Origin: DAOUMU01 sp034409055
GTDB lineage: Bacteria > Chloroflexota > Anaerolineae > 4572-78 > J111
Length of the DNA stretch: 10,855 nucleotides
Reading direction: 5' to 3'
Assembly (NCBI GenBank): GCA_034409055.1
Contig: DAOUMU010000301.1
Coordinates: 1 to 10,855, forward strand
The notes under the pieces were generated by a model. It searched no databases. It was not told the DNA's origin and saw nothing but the letters and a program-made list of their open reading frames with translations. Both the position numbers and the translations under genes were made by a program. Below, piece by piece: positions 1-6,032 of the stretch. Each line of letters begins with the position of its first letter. The first letter of the stretch is position 1.

Positions 1-874
1 TGAGTTGTCCCGATGCGGACGCTTCCTCCCACAGAGGCATAGAGCCTCGCTCGGCAAACAACGGCCACAAGCCGACGAAGAACCAGCCGTTCAGGTCAGG
101 ATAGGCTTGCATCGTCTCTTCGACCACCTGGACCCCCTGGTTGATGTCGTCATAGCAGGCCACCGTGGTCACGATTTCGATGTCCGGGTAGTTCTTTTCG
201 ACCTCCTCGGTGAAGCCCCGGATGCGCTCCTCCAGGTTGAGGGCGCCGGGCACGCCGGTCAGCAGGGCCACCTTGCCTTTGGTGCCCATAGCTCGTACCA
301 GCAGGTCAGCCGCTGCTTTTCCACCGTCGTAGTTGCTGACCCCCAGGTAGGTGAAACGATTGCTGTCCGGGGCGTCAGAATCCCAGGTCATCACCTCGAT
401 ACCCGCTTCGATGGCCTTGTTGATGGGATCGATGCAGCCATCCGGGTCGTTGCAGGAGACCCCGATGGCATCAACGCCCTGGGCGATCATATCCTCCATC
501 ACCCGGGCTTGCTCGGCCATATCGGAAGCCACGGGCCCAACATACTGGATTTCGACCTCGTATGGCCCTTGCTGGGTCAGTTCTTCAGCCTTGACAAAGG
601 ACCCGTCACGACCCAGTTCAAAGACCGGGTTGTTGAGGGCCTTCGGAATCCAGGCAATGGTGATCTTACCGTCGGCCAGGGCCGGATGTCCGGCGACTTC
701 CTCGACCGGTGCTTCTTCTTCGGCCGGCGCTTCTTCTTCGGCCGGTGCCATTTCTTCTTCAGCCGGCGCTTCTTCTTCGGCCGGCTCTGGCGCTGGTGTT
801 GGAGTGCCTGCACAGGCCGCCAACACCAAGGCCATCACTACAAGTAAACCCAATAACAAACTGAAACGCTTCAT
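1..874 (-). CDS. Sugar ABC transporter substrate-binding lipoprotein (partial, 3' end outside window)
   Basis: This is an extracellular, lipid-anchored periplasmic-binding-protein-like receptor that would deliver a sugar-like ligand to an ABC importer. The 291 visible residues start at ATG 874-872, after AGGAG (883-887, 8-base spacing). A signal peptide (residues 1-20) ends in the lipobox LAAC with Cys21. Residues 22-62 are a low-complexity linker of APAEEE-type repeats. From about residue 70 the sequence follows the Peripla_BP_4 family (ribose, rhamnose, fructose or AI-2 binders): an opening beta strand at ITIAWIPKALNNPVF, then a TWDSD motif at 163-167 and a GTKGKVALLTG strand near 197-207. 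TWDSD is shared by RhaS- and LsrB-type receptors, so a sugar or AI-2-like ligand is possible, but the specificity cannot be read. It lies downstream of the ATPase gene on the same strand, with 178 bases between. The gene is cut by the left edge; the permease is presumably beyond it. Certain as a binding protein, uncertain as to ligand. Confidence 0.93.
   Translation of the reverse strand, partial: MKRFSLLLGLLVVMALVLAACAGTPTPAPEPAEEEAPAEEEMAPAEEEAPAEEEAPVEEVAGHPALADGKITIAWIPKALNNPVFELGRDGSFVKAEELTQQGPYEVEIQYVGPVASDMAEQARVMEDMIAQGVDAIGVSCNDPDGCIDPINKAIEAGIEVMTWDSDAPDSNRFTYLGVSNYDGGKAAADLLVRAMGTKGKVALLTGVPGALNLEERIRGFTEEVEKNYPDIEIVTTVACYDDINQGVQVVEETMQAYPDLNGWFFVGLWPLFAERGSMPLWEEASASGQL
694..790 (-). 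repeat. 18-base tandem repeat encoding (APAEEE)n linker
   Basis: On the plus strand, units of the form CGGCCGGYGCTTCTTCTT occur about four times in a row at roughly 705-777, with one copy lengthened by an ATG codon (739-759). On the minus strand they encode Pro-Ala-Glu-Glu-Glu blocks between the lipidated Cys and the ligand-binding domain. The repeat also opens long spurious frames on both strands. In-frame gain or loss of units would change only the tether length. Confidence 0.85.
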
Positions 875-945
875 GTCTCTTTCTCCTCTTTCTCAATACC
901 TGATGTTTCTAAATATCCAATATTTTTTAGGGCCAATCAGACCCA

Positions 946-990
946 CTCCCCATTGAGGGGCTCTACCCCAGGTTATATTGACCCTGGGTT
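946..990 (-). other. Intergenic hairpins between ATPase and binding-protein genes
   Basis: Two short inverted repeats sit in the 178-base gap inside the ABC operon. The first pairs CCCAGG (967-972) with CCTGGG (983-988) around a 10-base loop. The second pairs CCCC (948-951) with GGGG (957-960) around a 5-base loop. Neither is followed by a clear U-run in the minus-strand transcript, so a simple terminator is unlikely. Such hairpins next to binding-protein genes often act as RNA processing or stability elements that raise receptor mRNA above that of the ATPase; that role is inferred here. Confidence 0.4.
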
Positions 991-1052
991 CACCATAAGT
1001 AACGCTCTTGGTCACGTACGATACCCTCGTATTCGGGCCTCACCTCCTTTCC

Positions 1053-1838
1053 TCAGTTCACAACCCGCTCGGAAAAATCATCCCGGGCGCCGACCATATA
1101 GGCCACAATTTGCTCACGAAACTCGTGGATGTCGCCGGCCACAGACCGGTCAGCTACCACGCGTCCGTGGCGCAACACCATCACCCGGTCACCCACCTGG
1201 TAAATATCTTCCAGACGATGGCTGATGATGATGATGGAACAACCTTGGGTTTTAAGTTCATCTATCAGGTCCAGTACTTGCTGGATGGCCGCCACGCTCA
1301 GAGCGGCCGTTGGCTCGTCCATAATGATGACCTTGGCATTAAAGGCCGTCGCCCGGCCAATAGCCACGGCCTGGCGCTGACCACCAGACAGGTTTTGTAC
1401 CTTGAGACGCACCGAGTCGATGGTAATTTTCAGGTTGTCCATCACCTGCCGGGCCTTCTCTTCCATAAGCGGCCTGTCCATGATCCGGATTGGACCGAGT
1501 TGCCAGCGGACCGCTTCACGTCCCAGGAAAACATTGGCCGCCACGTCCAGGTTATTGGTCAGAGCAAAGTCCTGGTAGACCATCTCAATACCCAACCGCC
1601 GCGAGTCTTCAGGTTTGGTGATATGCGCCTGATCGCCTTCAATGTAGATGTTCCCCTCGTCGGGAATGTAAGCCCCACTGAGAACTTTCATCAGGGTAGA
1701 TTTACCGGCTGCGTTGTCGCCAACCAGGCCTAGCACTTCGTTGTGATGCAACATCAAATCGACTCCGCGCAAAGCCTGGACAGCACCGAAGTTCTTTTTG
1801 ATGTTTCGCATCTCGACGACGGGGATTGATTCTGCCAT
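1053..1838 (-). CDS. Sugar ABC transporter ATP-binding protein, single-domain (FrcA-like)
   Basis: This cytoplasmic ATPase would power the sugar importer. It has 261 residues and one complete nucleotide-binding domain: Walker A GDNAAGKST (40-48), Q-loop Gln89 in VYQD, signature LSGGQ (150-154), Walker B VIIMDEP with Asp174 and Glu175, and H-loop His207 in SHR. RbsA/XylG/MglA-type sugar ATPases are tandem duplications of about 500 residues. A single domain of about 260 residues fits the FrcA type, where two copies would pair in the transporter. The second Gly of the usual GDNGAGKS is Ala. The ATG start at 1838-1836 is supported by AAAGGAG (1845-1851, 6-base spacing) and by the domain beginning directly after it. 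It is first in the operon, ahead of the binding protein, and divergent from the response regulator. The function is clear; the substrate is not. Confidence 0.95.
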   Translation of the reverse strand: MAESIPVVEMRNIKKNFGAVQALRGVDLMLHHNEVLGLVGDNAAGKSTLMKVLSGAYIPDEGNIYIEGDQAHITKPEDSRRLGIEMVYQDFALTNNLDVAANVFLGREAVRWQLGPIRIMDRPLMEEKARQVMDNLKITIDSVRLKVQNLSGGQRQAVAIGRATAFNAKVIIMDEPTAALSVAAIQQVLDLIDELKTQGCSIIIISHRLEDIYQVGDRVMVLRHGRVVADRSVAGDIHEFREQIVAYMVGARDDFSERVVN

Positions 1839-1844
1839 AGATCA

Positions 1845-1851
1845 CTCCTTT
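1845..1851 (-). promoter_or_regulatory. Shine-Dalgarno site of ABC ATPase gene
   Basis: The minus strand reads AAAGGAG, six bases before the ATG at 1838. It is a strong match and settles the start. Confidence 0.8.
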
Positions 1852-1871
1852 CAAATGTTTTTTGCTGTATA

Positions 1872-1955
1872 CTACGATTTGGATAGACTGATGTGAAGTA
1901 TTTAACAGTAAATTCTGGATTTGTGGATAAGGTCAGATAAATGTCTACGATCTGG
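1872..1955 (-). repeat. Pair of CCARATCGTAG direct repeats in ABC leader
   Basis: On the plus strand CTACGATTTGG (1872-1882) and CTACGATCTGG (1945-1955) differ at one of 11 positions and are 73 bases apart. The upstream copy, in the sense of ABC transcription, sits at the predicted transcription start; the other lies within the leader. They could be two sites for a sugar-responsive repressor, but the match is short and could be chance. Confidence 0.3.
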
Positions 1956-1962
1956 GCACTCT

Positions 1963-1971
1963 ATTATAACA
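1963..1971 (-). promoter_or_regulatory. Extended -10 promoter for ABC sugar operon
   Basis: The minus strand reads TGTTATAAT, a perfect TGnTATAAT extended -10. No TTGACA-like -35 lies 17 bases upstream, so the promoter probably depends on the extended -10 or on an activator. Transcription would start near 1956, giving a leader of about 118 bases. The phased CCCC array lies directly upstream. Confidence 0.55.
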
Positions 1972-1997
1972 AAAAGGGGAGATACTTTGTACCCCCG

Positions 1998-2057
1998 TTC
2001 CCCTTATACAGGTCGAGGATTTCCCCTATCTCGTATGGGGGATTTCCCCTATTTCGT
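1998..2057. promoter_or_regulatory. Probable operator array: TTCCCCT motif at 23-base period
   Basis: CCCC cores occur at 2000-2003, 2023-2026 and 2046-2049, exactly 23 bases apart. The last two are part of a near-identical 18-base direct repeat, GGATTTCCCCTATYTCGT (2017-2034 and 2040-2057, 17 of 18 identical). A GGGG core at 1976-1979 continues the phase in inverted orientation. A spacing of about two helical turns puts all cores on one face of the DNA, as expected for cooperative binding. The array lies between two divergent promoters and immediately upstream of a LuxR-type regulator gene, so autoregulation and control of the ABC operon are plausible inferences. Confidence 0.55.
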
Positions 2058-2096
2058 TAATGTCGAGGCCGGAGACTAACAAATGGCAGGCAATGG

Positions 2097-2105
2097 TGGT
2101 ATAAT
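2097..2105 (+). promoter_or_regulatory. Extended -10 promoter for response regulator gene
   Basis: TGGTATAAT is a perfect TGnTATAAT extended -10. The 17-base-upstream segment (TAACAA, 2077-2082) is a poor -35. Predicted transcription start is near 2112, only about 3 bases before the ATG at 2115, so the mRNA would be nearly leaderless. Confidence 0.6.
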
Positions 2106-2114
2106 TGGGGTATT

Positions 2115-3167
2115 ATGAGCGAGGTAAAGATTCTGCTGGCAGATGACCACGCTGTCGTGCGGGCCGGTATTCGTAATGCCTTGGAAGAACTGCCGAATTT
2201 GAAAGTCATCGGCGAAGTAGGGGATGGCCTGGCTCTCTTTGCTGCGCTGGCCCAAACCCAGCCCGACTGTTTGTTGATAGACGTGACTATGCCTGACTTT
2301 GAGCCGATAGCGGCCATTCGCCAGATTCGAGCTAGCTACCCCACCATGAAGATTCTGGTGGTCAGTGCCTACGATGACGATGTCTACGTGCAGGGATTGC
2401 TGGGGGCAGGTGTCAATGGCTATCATCTGAAAGACCAATCTCTTAGTGACCTTCGTCTGGCAGTGCAGCGCGTACTGGTTGGCGAGAGATGGATATCTAG
2501 CCGATTGGTTGATAAACTGGTTAACCGGACCGGGGTTCCTGCTGCTTCACCGTCATTAACAACCCGCCAACGGGACATTCTGCGTTTATTGCAGCAGGGT
2601 CTTGACAATCAGACCATCGCTCGACAGATGAGGCTGAGTGTCAAAACCATTGAGAATCACCTCACCCGTCTTTACCGGCAACTCAATGTCCAGAGCCGCC
2701 TGGAAGCCGTCAATTACGTGATGCGACATCCTGAAGTGCTGGCCCTGTCGGGACAAGCGGCTGTTTTAGTTTCTGAGCCTGTCGAGTCTCCGGTCAAAGA
2801 GTGCGTAACGATGTTGCTGGTAGACGACAATGCGCGCTATCGTCGCCAATTGCGTCGTATGGTCGGCAAAGTGTGTCCGCACGCAATGATTTACGAAGCC
2901 GGCAATATCAAAGAGGCGCTGGATCTGACCAGGCGTGTTACGCCTCAGTTAGTACTCATCGATATAATTCTGGGTGAAGAGGATGGTATCCACTGTACGC
3001 GGCGAGTTAAAGCCCTATCGCCACGATCGCGTATCATTCTGATTAGCGCCTATCCCGACCGGGAGTTCCGCCGGTTAGGCCTGGAGGCCGGGGCTGTGGC
3101 TTTTCTGGACAAAAAAGACCTGGATGCAGTTACTCTACGCCAGGTCGTAGATGATATGATAGGCTGA
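2115..3167 (+). CDS. Response regulator with REC - LuxR-type HTH - REC architecture
   Basis: This is a cytoplasmic two-component transcription regulator of 350 residues. The first receiver (about 1-120) has acidic pair Asp10/Asp11, phospho-acceptor Asp56, Ser84 and Lys106. A NarL/LuxR-type HTH follows (about 146-205; LTTRQRDILRLL, then SVKTIENHLTRLYRQLNV). After a linker, a second receiver (about 231-350) has Asp237/Asp238, Asp283, Ser311 and Lys333. Both receivers have the full phosphorylation set, so neither looks degenerate. NarL-type regulators normally end after the HTH at about 210-220 residues, so the C-terminal receiver is an added domain. The start at 2115 is fixed because the first beta strand begins at residue 4; no strong Shine-Dalgarno is visible. 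No histidine kinase is adjacent, so the partner is unknown. The phased repeats upstream may be its own binding sites. Confidence 0.93.
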   Translation: MSEVKILLADDHAVVRAGIRNALEELPNLKVIGEVGDGLALFAALAQTQPDCLLIDVTMPDFEPIAAIRQIRASYPTMKILVVSAYDDDVYVQGLLGAGVNGYHLKDQSLSDLRLAVQRVLVGERWISSRLVDKLVNRTGVPAASPSLTTRQRDILRLLQQGLDNQTIARQMRLSVKTIENHLTRLYRQLNVQSRLEAVNYVMRHPEVLALSGQAAVLVSEPVESPVKECVTMLLVDDNARYRRQLRRMVGKVCPHAMIYEAGNIKEALDLTRRVTPQLVLIDIILGEEDGIHCTRRVKALSPRSRIILISAYPDREFRRLGLEAGAVAFLDKKDLDAVTLRQVVDDMIG

Positions 3168-3222
3168 GATCAAAGATACGGTTACGTCCGAATCTAACTC
3201 ACTTTTCTGTTCTCAGTCAGGA

Positions 3223-3231
3223 TGCTATAAT
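3223..3231 (+). promoter_or_regulatory. Extended -10 promoter for AI-2E family gene
   Basis: TGCTATAAT is a perfect TGnTATAAT with no good -35. Transcription would begin near 3238, about 22 bases before the ATG. The short leader contains TTTCCCCT then GGGGGGA; the G-run (3248-3253) probably serves as ribosome binding site. Confidence 0.55.
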
Positions 3232-3259
3232 GTAACTACTTTCCCCTGGGGGGACTTCT

Positions 3260-4564
3260 ATGAACACAGAATGGAGTAAAACAACCAAGCATATTGTTGG
3301 GGTGGGCTTGGCTCTATTTGGGCTTTATATCCTCTACCTGAGTCGTTCCGTGTTAACTCTGCTCATTATTGCCGCCCTGGTTGCCTTTTTGTTGATGCCG
3401 GTGGTCAACTTTTTTCACCATCGGCTCAAAATTCCGCGAGGGTTGGCCATCCTGCTCTCCTACCTGCTCTTGACCTTAGTTGTTCTTCTTTCGCCGCTAA
3501 TCCTCATTCCGCCGATTATCAACGGTTTCAACTTTCTGGCCAAGATTGATTATCAGATTCTGATCGATGGACTTTTGCAATGGGCCGAACAAACATTGCT
3601 TAGTTTAAAAGCTATAGAAACTCCAGCCGGAATAAACGTCGATTTGGACTCCATTATTGACCCGGCTTTAAGCCTGATCCAAAATACCGGAGCTAACATT
3701 ACCCCCACCCTGCCCTCCTTTGGCACCATCATCAATTCCCTCCGTTCTGCGGCGACCATTACTTATGGCCTGGCGACCAATGTAGCCGGCACAGTTTTCG
3801 CCGGAGTATTGACTTTCATTGTGGCCCTTTTATCTGCCATCTACATTAGCTTGGATGCACACAAGTTTGGTCGTTGGTTCTTAAACGTTATTCCCAAACC
3901 ATATCGTCCAGAAATTGCCATTCTACTTGGTCGCTTAAGGAAGACCTGGCGAGCTTACTTCAGAGGCCAGCTTAACTTGATGCTCATCATTGGCATTGTC
4001 ACCTGGATAGGCAACACAGCCATTGGTTTACCGGGTGCTTTTGCCCTGGCGGTCATTGCCGGGGTGATGGAACTTATCCCCAATCTGGGGCCATTTCTGG
4101 CCGCCATTCCGGCGGTGATTGTCGCTCTGCTCCAGGGTTCAACCTATTTAGCGGTCAACCATTTTACGTTTGCCTTGATTGTCCTTGGCCTTTACATTGC
4201 TATTCAGCAATTGGAAAACACCTTTATTGTGCCCCGGGTGTTAGGCGAAGCGGTAGATTTACATCCGATAGTGGTGATGCTTGGAGTCGTGGTCGGGGCC
4301 AGCGCGGCCGGTATCTTGGGCGCCCTGTTGGCTGCGCCGGTGATTGCTTCGGCCAGAGAAATCACTAATTATCTGTACGCCAAAATTTTGGGAGAGGAAC
4401 CCTATCCCCCCCCACCAGCAGAGCCGGAAACAGTCAAACGGTCATGGCTGGAGCAAAGTAAAATGTTGCTGGCTAAAGGGCAACAACTGATCGGTCGTAT
4501 GCGCCCCATTCCTCCGGTTACTGAAGAGGCTCAAGTTGAGGCGACAGAAGAAACCCAGGGATAG
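3260..4564 (+). CDS. AI-2E family membrane transporter (PF01594-type)
   Basis: This is a polytopic inner-membrane protein of the AI-2E/TqsA/YdiK superfamily, whose members are linked to autoinducer-2 or small-metabolite export and, in some cases, cation/proton antiport. It has 434 residues. Hydrophobic segments near 12-50 and 58-85 are followed by the soluble loop typical of the family, then a C-terminal membrane core. The family hallmarks are AGVMELIPNLGPFLAAIP (about residues 268-285) and QQLENTFIVPRVLG followed by LHPIVVMLG. A hydrophilic tail of about 60 residues (Pro-run, then Glu-rich end) makes it longer than the usual 340-370. The tail's Pro-run is encoded by eight C's (4406-4413). 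It has its own promoter and no obvious partner. The family call is sure; the substrate is unknown, and the family name does not prove AI-2 transport. Confidence 0.92.
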   Translation: MNTEWSKTTKHIVGVGLALFGLYILYLSRSVLTLLIIAALVAFLLMPVVNFFHHRLKIPRGLAILLSYLLLTLVVLLSPLILIPPIINGFNFLAKIDYQILIDGLLQWAEQTLLSLKAIETPAGINVDLDSIIDPALSLIQNTGANITPTLPSFGTIINSLRSAATITYGLATNVAGTVFAGVLTFIVALLSAIYISLDAHKFGRWFLNVIPKPYRPEIAILLGRLRKTWRAYFRGQLNLMLIIGIVTWIGNTAIGLPGAFALAVIAGVMELIPNLGPFLAAIPAVIVALLQGSTYLAVNHFTFALIVLGLYIAIQQLENTFIVPRVLGEAVDLHPIVVMLGVVVGASAAGILGALLAAPVIASAREITNYLYAKILGEEPYPPPPAEPETVKRSWLEQSKMLLAKGQQLIGRMRPIPPVTEEAQVEATEETQG

Positions 4565-4625
4565 GGGAAGTAAGAAAGTTGGCAGAAATCTTGTCTTATT
4601 TAGTAAGGCGTTCGTGGAATCTGTT

Positions 4626-4698
4626 CCTGATTTTGGGTAGCTGACGCATCCCTATGCGTCAACGATGATACAGAGATGTCACCCTACCTAAAATCCGG
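4626..4698. repeat. Compact palindrome able to fold as a three-way junction
   Basis: An outer stem pairs GATTTTGGGTAG (4629-4640) with CTACCTAAAATC (4684-4695) over 12 positions, with one G-U wobble in the plus-strand RNA. It can be lengthened past one mismatch by CC (4626-4627) with GG (4697-4698). Inside lie a perfect 8-base hairpin, TGACGCAT (4642-4649) with ATGCGTCA (4654-4661) around loop CCCT, and a weaker hairpin TGATA (4666-4670) with TGTCA (4677-4681). There is no downstream T-run, so a standard terminator is unlikely. It lies 62 bases past the AI-2E stop and upstream of the next promoter. It may be a small mobile palindromic repeat, a 3'-end RNA element or a small structured RNA. 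Confidence 0.6.
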
Positions 4699-4720
4699 CA
4701 TGTCTGGCTCGTGATAATGC

Positions 4721-4749
4721 TTGACTATCGCGCCGGGATAAGCTATATT
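4721..4749 (+). promoter_or_regulatory. Sigma-70-type promoter for phosphatase-DUF3090-SCO1664 operon
   Basis: TTGACT (4721-4726) and TATATT (4744-4749) are separated by exactly 17 bases, each one mismatch from consensus. Transcription would start near 4756, leaving a leader of about 56 bases before the ATG at 4812. The leader has no visible Shine-Dalgarno near the start codon. Confidence 0.65.
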
Positions 4750-4811
4750 ACCCACTGCCTTGAATGATGATCCCTATCCTCAAAAAGTGATTTCCTATCA
4801 GATCAGATTAA

Positions 4812-5492
4812 ATGACCAAAGACTCAAAAAAGTCTAAAAAAGACGAGAAACCGACCACCGTTTTGCTTATTCGACACGGCGAAAATGAATGGACATCGGG
4901 CCATAAATTGGCCGGTAGAACGCCGGGGGTTCACTTGAATGAATATGGCCGCCAACAGGCTAAGTCGCTTGGCAAGCGTTTAGCCGACACCACCCTGAGT
5001 GCCATTTATGCCAGTCCTCTTGAGCGTACCATGGAGACGGCCCAGGCGATTGCCGAACATCATAAGCTAGACATACAAACCCGACCCGGTATCCTGGAAG
5101 TAGATTACGGGGATTGGACCGGCCAGGCGATTGATAAACTATCTAAAAAGAAATCTTGGCCGGTTATTCAATTTTATCCGAGCGGGGCCGGTTTTCCCGG
5201 TGGTGAAACAATGTATCAAATGCAAACGCGCATGGTGCAAGAGATCAATACGCTGGTGACCAATCATCCCGGTCAAATCATTGCCGTGGTTGGCCATGCC
5301 GATTTGATCAAGGCTGCCATCGCCCATTATTTGGGGGTACACTTTGATTTATTTCAACGCATTGTGGTCAGTACAGGCTCCATCACTGCGATTAGTTTTA
5401 CCGCTATGGGCCCCCGTATTTTAATGGTAAACGATACGAGCCATAACCCTCCACGACCTAAAAAAAATGATGATAAGAAAAGGAAGAAATAA
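4812..5492 (+). CDS. Histidine phosphatase family protein (MSMEG_4193-type putative phosphomutase)
   Basis: This is a cytoplasmic phosphoglycerate-mutase-like phosphatase of 226 residues. The RHG motif is at 21-23 with His22 as phospho-acceptor. Other active-site positions visible are Arg72 in SPLERT, Glu96 in EVDYGDW, and His162 in VVGHAD. The GAGFPGGET segment (125-133) and the gene order place it in the MSMEG_4193 branch, which is found next to DUF3090 and SCO1664 genes; this is recognised from family knowledge. The substrate is unknown. Unusual are a Lys-rich N-terminal extension of about 14 residues before the first beta strand and a Lys-rich tail after residue 215. The first ATG in frame is used; an internal start would cut into the RHG strand. 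It heads a tight three-gene operon, 3 bases before the next gene. Confidence 0.92.
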   Translation: MTKDSKKSKKDEKPTTVLLIRHGENEWTSGHKLAGRTPGVHLNEYGRQQAKSLGKRLADTTLSAIYASPLERTMETAQAIAEHHKLDIQTRPGILEVDYGDWTGQAIDKLSKKKSWPVIQFYPSGAGFPGGETMYQMQTRMVQEINTLVTNHPGQIIAVVGHADLIKAAIAHYLGVHFDLFQRIVVSTGSITAISFTAMGPRILMVNDTSHNPPRPKKNDDKKRKK

Positions 5493-5495
5493 ACG

Positions 5496-6032
5496 ATGTC
5501 AGGGGAATTGGCAGATTTTAATCCCGTTTCACGGATTACAATAGGTACTGTTGGCCCGCCGGGGCAACGAATATTTCTGTTACAGGCCGGTCAGGGCAGT
5601 TCAACCATTACCCTCAAATTGGAAAAAGAGCAAGCCAAAATTCTGGCCACCAGTATTCTTGAGCTTTTAGAAGACCTGGATGAGAAGTATCCTCGTTCCT
5701 ACTCCAAATTAGATGAGCCACTCAGCTCTGATCTGATGCTGCAGGAGCCAATGGAGCCAGCCTTTGTGGTGGGCCAAATTGGCTTGGGGTATGACCACGA
5801 GCAAGATTTAATCGTTTTGGTTATCCAAGAACTTCAAACAGAAGAGGAGCAAGGGCAACTGGCTACGGTTCGTTTCTGGAGCACGCGAGCCCAAATGAAG
5901 GCTTTCGGTAATCACACGTTAGAAGTGGTTAGCCAGGGACGACCGATTTGCCCGTTATGCGATTCGCCGATGGACCCAGACGGACATTTTTGTCCTAAAA
6001 GCAATGGTCACGAAAAGGTACAATGGGCCTAA
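5496..6032 (+). CDS. DUF3090 family protein (TIGR03847-type)
   Basis: This is a conserved protein of 178 residues with no established biochemical function, recognised by its ending and its company. The C-terminus carries a small zinc-knuckle-like motif: Cys152, Cys155 and Cys166, with His164 or His172 as possible fourth ligand, in CPLCDSPMDPDGHFC. The N-terminal half is a mixed beta/alpha domain starting with a short strand (ITIGTVGPPGQRIFLLQAG) and holding an acidic stretch (about 50-85). It starts at ATG 5496, three bases after the phosphatase stop, with AGGA about 11 bases upstream. It overlaps the next gene by 10 bases, so the three are almost certainly cotranscribed and may work as a unit. 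Family assignment is firm; function is open. Confidence 0.9.
   Translation: MSGELADFNPVSRITIGTVGPPGQRIFLLQAGQGSSTITLKLEKEQAKILATSILELLEDLDEKYPRSYSKLDEPLSSDLMLQEPMEPAFVVGQIGLGYDHEQDLIVLVIQELQTEEEQGQLATVRFWSTRAQMKAFGNHTLEVVSQGRPICPLCDSPMDPDGHFCPKSNGHEKVQWA

Noticed and set aside
5..956. Long open frames on the plus strand opposite the binding-protein gene
   Set aside because: They are antisense to a clear lipoprotein gene, and their Phe/Arg- and Ser/Ala-rich stretches are the GAA-rich repeat read in wrong frames.
1008..1733. 241-codon plus-strand frame opposite the ABC ATPase
   Set aside because: No domain is recognisable, and the minus strand carries all ABC motifs in full.
3240..3247. TTTCCCCT in the AI-2E leader as a further operator copy
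   Set aside because: An 8-base match is expected about once in three windows of this size by chance, and the 23-base phasing is absent.
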